A program made the position numbers and the translations under genes. A stretch of 16,921 nucleotides of DNA, taken from Deferribacterales bacterium (lineage in GTDB: Bacteria > Chrysiogenota > Deferribacteres > Deferribacterales > JAISNW01). The notes under the pieces are model-generated. The model was not told the DNA's origin. It did not search any database and saw only the letters and a program-made list of their open reading frames with translations. Positions 13,912 through 16,921 of the stretch are shown piece by piece. Position 1 is the stretch's first letter, and each line of letters opens with the position of its first letter. The stretch is taken from NCBI GenBank assembly GCA_025997275.1, contig BNUJ01000022.1, positions 1 through 16,921 on the forward strand. The letters are read 5' to 3'.

Positions 13912-16272
13912 TTATGTAGTCGCGGGGTTCGGGTTTAGCGGATTTATGGGCATACCTCCCCCGCTTTGCGGTGCTGCTGGTCTTACCTGTCCTGCCGTCT
14001 GGACGGGTTGCGGTTGTGCTGGACGAGGTTGCTGTCCTTGCGGTCTGCCGTTCTGCGGGTAGGCGGTGGCTTGCTGTCCATTCTTGGCAGGTGCGGCTGC
14101 CTTCTGCTGGCTAACCATTAAATCAACCTCGCCCAAATCTTCAATATTAGCATCTTCTATCTCGTCAAATGCAACAACAGACACATCCAGCCCCTTTATG
14201 CGTTTAGCAGCCTGTTCTATCATCTTGCGCAGAGGTGCCCTTAGTGGAGCGCGTAGAACGGCGAGTATTGACGGTAGCCCGCGTTCCCTGATGATGTGCG
14301 ATTTTGTAGCAATTGCCTCTACGATAGTAGCTATGGTGTTCGGGTCTAGGTTTATAGAAACCTCGCCATCCTCAGGGTTTTGCGCCAATCGCTGCACCAT
14401 AGCCTCCTCTATCGCGCTAGGCAGTGAGAATATATGTAAGACCCCCATAGTGTCTGATAGGTTAGCCACAATCTGACGGCGCAATGCACGGCGCACCTTC
14501 TCAATAAGGAACGGAACCGACCTGTCGGGCGGGAACGACATTATAGTTTCCACTATCGTCCGCAGGTTTATCACAGACATACGCTCTGCCAACAACCCGT
14601 GTAGCACTTTATTCAGCACCCCAAGTCCTGGGTCTTTGTAGAACGGGTGCTCTTTGCCAAGTGCTTTGTCGTTTTCAAGCAGAGCCATCGTTTCTGTTCT
14701 GCCTACAAGCTCTGCAGAGTTGCGTCTGATTAGCTCTTGAATGTGAGTCACTATCACAGACTCAGGTTTTACAATAGTATATCCCTTTGTGCTGGCAGCG
14801 TCCCGCTGTTGCTCAACATCATCTATCCACTTAGCGGGGAATGAGAATGCAGGCTCTAACGTTTCAAACCCTTCTACGCCTTCTATCGCTCCGCCAGACG
14901 GGTTCAGAACCAGCAATTTATCAGCATACGCTGTAGCCTGTGCCACTTTTACGCCATTTAGCAGGAATTGGTAAGTGTTCTGTTCTAGCTGCTGATTGTC
15001 GCGCACCTTGATAGGCGGCACTACAAAGCCCATCTCCGTAGCCATACTGCGGCGCATGGTTTTCATATTTTGTATAATACCAGAGCCTTCCCCTTTCTGA
15101 GCCAGCGGCACTAAATTCAAACCCAGCACTAGTTCTAGCGGGGACATCGCCAGTAGCCCATAGACATCTTCAGATTCAGATTTAGGCTTATCTTTTGCCT
15201 TTTTAGCCTCTTCTTCAGCTTTTAATGCGTCTTCGTCAATATAGTTTTCAGGGTGTGCGTTCCTGCGATACATCAGATAGCCTAGCCCACCCAATACGAA
15301 TGATATGATAAAGAAAGGCACTCTAGGCATACCCGGTATTGTCGCAAATATCAGCAACACTACAGAGACTATAAACATTACTTTAGGGTTTGAAAATAAC
15401 TGTTCGCCTATCTGTTTGAATATCGTTTTATTTTTATCGCTACGTGATACTAATAAGCCTGTTGATGCTGATACTATCAGTGCAGGTATCTGGCTCACAA
15501 GCCCATCGCCCACTGTCAACAGCGTGAATACGTGTGCAGCATCCACTATATCCATACCGCCTTGAATAACGCCGATGACTAGCCCGCCGATAATGTTAAT
15601 GCAGGTCATTATTAGCCCAACTATAGCATCGCCCTTTACGAACTTAGACGCACCATCCATAGCCATATAGAAGTCTGTTGACTGGTCTAGGTCTGCGCGT
15701 TTTGTGGCAGCTTCTTCTTGTGTGATTGCCTGTGCGTTCAAATCGGCATCTATAGCCATACGTTTAGCCGCCATACCATCTAGTGAGAAACGTGCCGATA
15801 CCTCAGCAATACGGGTAGCACCTTCAGTAATAACCTTAAAGTTGATTAACACCAGTATGGCGAATATTATCAGCCCGACCACGTAGTTGCCGCCCACCAC
15901 GAATGCCCCGAACGAGCGGACTACTTCACCTGCGGCATCTGGTCCCTTATATCCGTTTAGGAGGATTGCACGTGTGGTAGCCACATTCATTGATAGTCTG
16001 AATATCGTTGTGACTAGTAGCACGAACGGGAACGATGAAAAATCTGTAGGTTTTGGCACGTATATTGACATCATAACTATTACGAGGCTGGCACTGATGC
16101 TGATAGTAAGGAATATGTCTATGACTATTGGTGGCAGGGGGATGATAAGCAACATAAGTATGGCTATCACCACCAGCCCCAGCGAGGCGTCTGTGTGACG
16201 CCGTGCTGATTTCATCCCTGAAAGCATAGGGGTAGGAACCTCTATGCCAAAAATCCTTTTTGGCTCTGCCAT
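13912..16272 (-). CDS. flhA: Flagellar type III export protein FlhA with long Pro/Gln-rich tail
   Basis: FlhA forms the membrane ring and cytoplasmic docking platform of the flagellar export gate. Of the 786 residues, 28-335 contain about eight membrane helices with the family FHIPEP block (RFSLDGMAAKRMAIDADLNA, 161-180) and conserved Asp/Glu-rich loops. A charged insert at 343-370 (KAEEEAKKAKDKPK) links to the cytoplasmic domain (about 375-720), which matches the family (SVIVTHIQELIRRNSAELVG at 505-524). Residues 721-786 are an extra low-complexity tail rich in Pro, Gln, Ala and Gly, ending in PINPLNPNPATT. The start ATG 16272 has no Shine-Dalgarno, and a promoter lies just upstream; ATG 16227, 15 codons on, is the alternative. 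Confidence 0.97.
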   Translation of the reverse strand: MAEPKRIFGIEVPTPMLSGMKSARRHTDASLGLVVIAILMLLIIPLPPIVIDIFLTISISASLVIVMMSIYVPKPTDFSSFPFVLLVTTIFRLSMNVATTRAILLNGYKGPDAAGEVVRSFGAFVVGGNYVVGLIIFAILVLINFKVITEGATRIAEVSARFSLDGMAAKRMAIDADLNAQAITQEEAATKRADLDQSTDFYMAMDGASKFVKGDAIVGLIMTCINIIGGLVIGVIQGGMDIVDAAHVFTLLTVGDGLVSQIPALIVSASTGLLVSRSDKNKTIFKQIGEQLFSNPKVMFIVSVVLLIFATIPGMPRVPFFIISFVLGGLGYLMYRRNAHPENYIDEDALKAEEEAKKAKDKPKSESEDVYGLLAMSPLELVLGLNLVPLAQKGEGSGIIQNMKTMRRSMATEMGFVVPPIKVRDNQQLEQNTYQFLLNGVKVAQATAYADKLLVLNPSGGAIEGVEGFETLEPAFSFPAKWIDDVEQQRDAASTKGYTIVKPESVIVTHIQELIRRNSAELVGRTETMALLENDKALGKEHPFYKDPGLGVLNKVLHGLLAERMSVINLRTIVETIMSFPPDRSVPFLIEKVRRALRRQIVANLSDTMGVLHIFSLPSAIEEAMVQRLAQNPEDGEVSINLDPNTIATIVEAIATKSHIIRERGLPSILAVLRAPLRAPLRKMIEQAAKRIKGLDVSVVAFDEIEDANIEDLGEVDLMVSQQKAAAPAKNGQQATAYPQNGRPQGQQPRPAQPQPVQTAGQVRPAAPQSGGGMPINPLNPNPATT

Positions 16273-16280
16273 AAGGCTAT

Positions 16281-16308
16281 ATTATAACACTATTTTTGCG
16301 ATGTTCAA
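16281..16308 (-). promoter_or_regulatory. Sigma70-type promoter of flhA, possibly giving a leaderless mRNA
   Basis: On the minus strand, TTGAAC (16308-16303) and TATAAT (16286-16281) are 16 bases apart, with an extended -10 TGT before TATAAT. Transcription should start about 7 bases downstream, near 16274, only 2-3 bases before the ATG at 16272. The lack of any Shine-Dalgarno fits this. It probably drives the flagellar run down to fliY or beyond. Confidence 0.6.
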
Positions 16309-16330
16309 GTGAAATTTTGTTTTACAAGAC

Positions 16331-16344
16331 GTCACAAATGTGAC
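16331..16344. promoter_or_regulatory. 14-bp perfect palindrome upstream of the flhA promoter
   Basis: GTCACA-AA-TGTGAC is a perfect inverted repeat with 6-base arms. Its centre lies about 63 bases upstream of the predicted flhA transcription start, a distance used by class I activators such as CRP/FNR-type proteins. The regulator is unknown. Confidence 0.4.
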
Positions 16345-16352
16345 ATACCAGC

Positions 16353-16463
16353 TTACGAACAGAGAAACTTGTGTAGTATGTGCTGGAAAGTATTTTGCTG
16401 TTGAATGGCGTTACGATAAGAACGGGAACATTTTTTTATCACCAGTTTTAGTGCTACAAGCAT
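16353..16463 (-). CDS. Doubtful 36-codon small ORF with strong Shine-Dalgarno
   Basis: A frame from ATG 16463 to TAA 16353 encodes 36 residues, basic and Gln/Asn-rich (VIKKCSRSYRNAIQQQ). A GGAGG lies 8 bases before the ATG, within the right arm of the hairpin at 16472-16492. No family is seen. It may be only a repeat element that happens to be open. Confidence 0.2.
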   Translation of the reverse strand: MLVALKLVIKKCSRSYRNAIQQQNTFQHILHKFLCS

Positions 16464-16471
16464 TCTATATA

Positions 16472-16492
16472 CCTCCTCCCGTAAGGAGGAGG
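16472..16492. repeat. Hairpin with 8-bp stem
   Basis: CCTCCTCC (16472-16479), loop CGTAA, GGAGGAGG (16485-16492): a perfect stem. There is no T run after it on either strand, so it is not a standard intrinsic terminator. On the minus strand it contains a Shine-Dalgarno-like GGAGGAGG. Confidence 0.65.
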
Positions 16493-16500
16493 AGGAGTCT

Positions 16501-16516
16501 GCCCCCTTACGGGGGC
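16501..16516. repeat. Hairpin with 6-bp GC stem downstream of the Rpn gene
   Basis: GCCCCC (16501-16506), loop TTAC, GGGGGC (16511-16516). It lies 11 bases after the Rpn stop. It could shape the end of that transcript, although no T run follows. Its loop is complementary to the loop of the neighbouring hairpin. Confidence 0.6.
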
Positions 16517-16527
16517 TATCTGCTTTA

Positions 16528-16921
16528 TTATACGACAATGTCGTTCTGTAGTTCTTTTAACTCGGCAAGCGAAAGCCCTGTGCCCTTTGATACAAAATCA
16601 ATAGGCATACCAAGTGCTAAAAAATTTCTGGCAGTTTCAATGGCTTTTGCTCGTTCACCCTCAAGTCTGCCCTGTTGCACACCCTGTTGCATACCCTGTT
16701 GCATACCCTGTTGCATACCCCGTTGCTCACCCCGTTGCTCACCCTCTAGCACTCCATCCTCATACCACACCCTCTGTGCCGTTTCAATATTAAACTCTGC
16801 TGTCAACATATTCCTTACCTCCGTTGAGTTCTTTTCTAAAAATACCCTCAATATCCCCTTCTCTATACATTCCCTTATCGCCTCTTCCATCGCCTTCTCT
16901 AACGCTACCTTATCATTATGC
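16528..16921 (-). CDS. Rpn-family (PD-(D/E)XK) recombination-promoting nuclease/transposase, C-terminal part
   Basis: The frame is open to the right edge, so the catalytic N-terminal nuclease domain is outside the window. The visible 131 residues start HNDKVALEKAMEEAIRECIE and continue with RVFLEKNSTEVRNMLTAEFN and VWYEDGVLEGEQRGE, a C-terminal pattern typical of Rpn/PD-(D/E)XK transposase-family proteins. Then come six tetrapeptide repeats (GEQR twice, GMQQ three times, GVQQ) and a helical end (FLALGMPIDFVSKGTGLSLAELKEL) that resembles the common 'lkxGlsxexIakxtGlsxeeI' tail. Rpn proteins promote RecA-independent recombination. It is not part of the flagellar operon; the flhA promoter lies after it. 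Confidence 0.8.
   Translation of the reverse strand, partial: HNDKVALEKAMEEAIRECIEKGILRVFLEKNSTEVRNMLTAEFNIETAQRVWYEDGVLEGEQRGEQRGMQQGMQQGMQQGVQQGRLEGERAKAIETARNFLALGMPIDFVSKGTGLSLAELKELQNDIVV
16671..16742 (-). repeat. Six 12-bp tandem repeats in the Rpn gene
   Basis: Six units of 12 bases (core cctgttgcatac on the plus strand) encode the GEQR/GMQQ/GVQQ tetrapeptides. The three middle units are identical, which suggests recent slippage; number may vary between strains. Confidence 0.85.

Noticed and set aside
16472..16516. Intrinsic terminator for the Rpn gene
   Set aside because: The stems are strong, but no run of T follows either of them on the minus strand.
16338..16530. Plus-strand open frame with C-x2-C and a GKYFAVEWRYDKNG stretch, possible GTG start
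   Set aside because: It has no Shine-Dalgarno, runs through both hairpins and into the antisense of the Rpn repeats, and no family is recognised. It may be an old fragment, but the evidence is too thin.
16353..16538. 61-codon minus-strand frame spanning the hairpins and the end of the Rpn gene
   Set aside because: Its first part is the translation of the hairpin repeats and overlaps the Rpn stop. Only the inner 36-codon part has a Shine-Dalgarno, and it is listed as doubtful.

Overview
The window is a densely packed block of flagellar and chemotaxis genes from a motile diderm (Gram-negative-type) bacterium. The envelope type is inferred from lspA, a secreted OmpA-domain protein and several signal peptides. 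Every gene I can support lies on the minus strand, so transcription runs from right to left. The set and order flhA-flhF-x-fliA-cheB-fliM-fliY-cheY-y-cheA resembles flagellar clusters of Deferribacterota, Campylobacterota, Deltaproteobacteria or Spirochaetes. I cannot place the organism more precisely from this sequence.

Right end (16273-16921): the C-terminal part of an Rpn/PD-(D/E)XK transposase-nuclease gene runs off the edge and carries a six-unit 12-bp tandem repeat. A 255-bp gap follows, with two strong hairpins whose loops are complementary, a 14-bp perfect palindrome, and a good sigma70-type promoter placed so close to flhA that the mRNA may be leaderless.

Core motility block (8445-16272): flhA, flhF, a small two-helix membrane protein in the position often held by flhG, fliA (sigma28), cheB, fliM and fliY. 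The genes overlap by ATGA or TAATG or are separated by a few bases, so they look like one operon. FliY has an N-terminal CheC-type phosphatase motif and a C-terminal FliN domain.

Signalling block (5596-8380): cheY has its own probable promoter in a 58-bp gap. It is followed by a helical 220-residue protein of unknown function and by cheA, which appears to lack the P2 domain.

Envelope module (1583-5612): four genes overlap each other and cheA: a small exported protein, an exported OmpA-domain protein with a membrane-proximal repeat-like N-domain, a tail-anchored protein with a possible nuclease-like fold, and a 653-residue exported ankyrin-repeat protein. None is a known chemotaxis gene, yet all are translationally linked to cheA. 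This is the best candidate here for an undescribed system.

Left end (1-1583): a 48-codon remnant of a DNA adenine methyltransferase overlaps the ankyrin stop codon. Then comes lspA, and then a secreted protein with an FlgT-like N-domain, transcribed from its own promoter and cut by the window edge. No rRNA, tRNA, CRISPR array or insertion sequence end was seen. No cheR or separate cheW is present.
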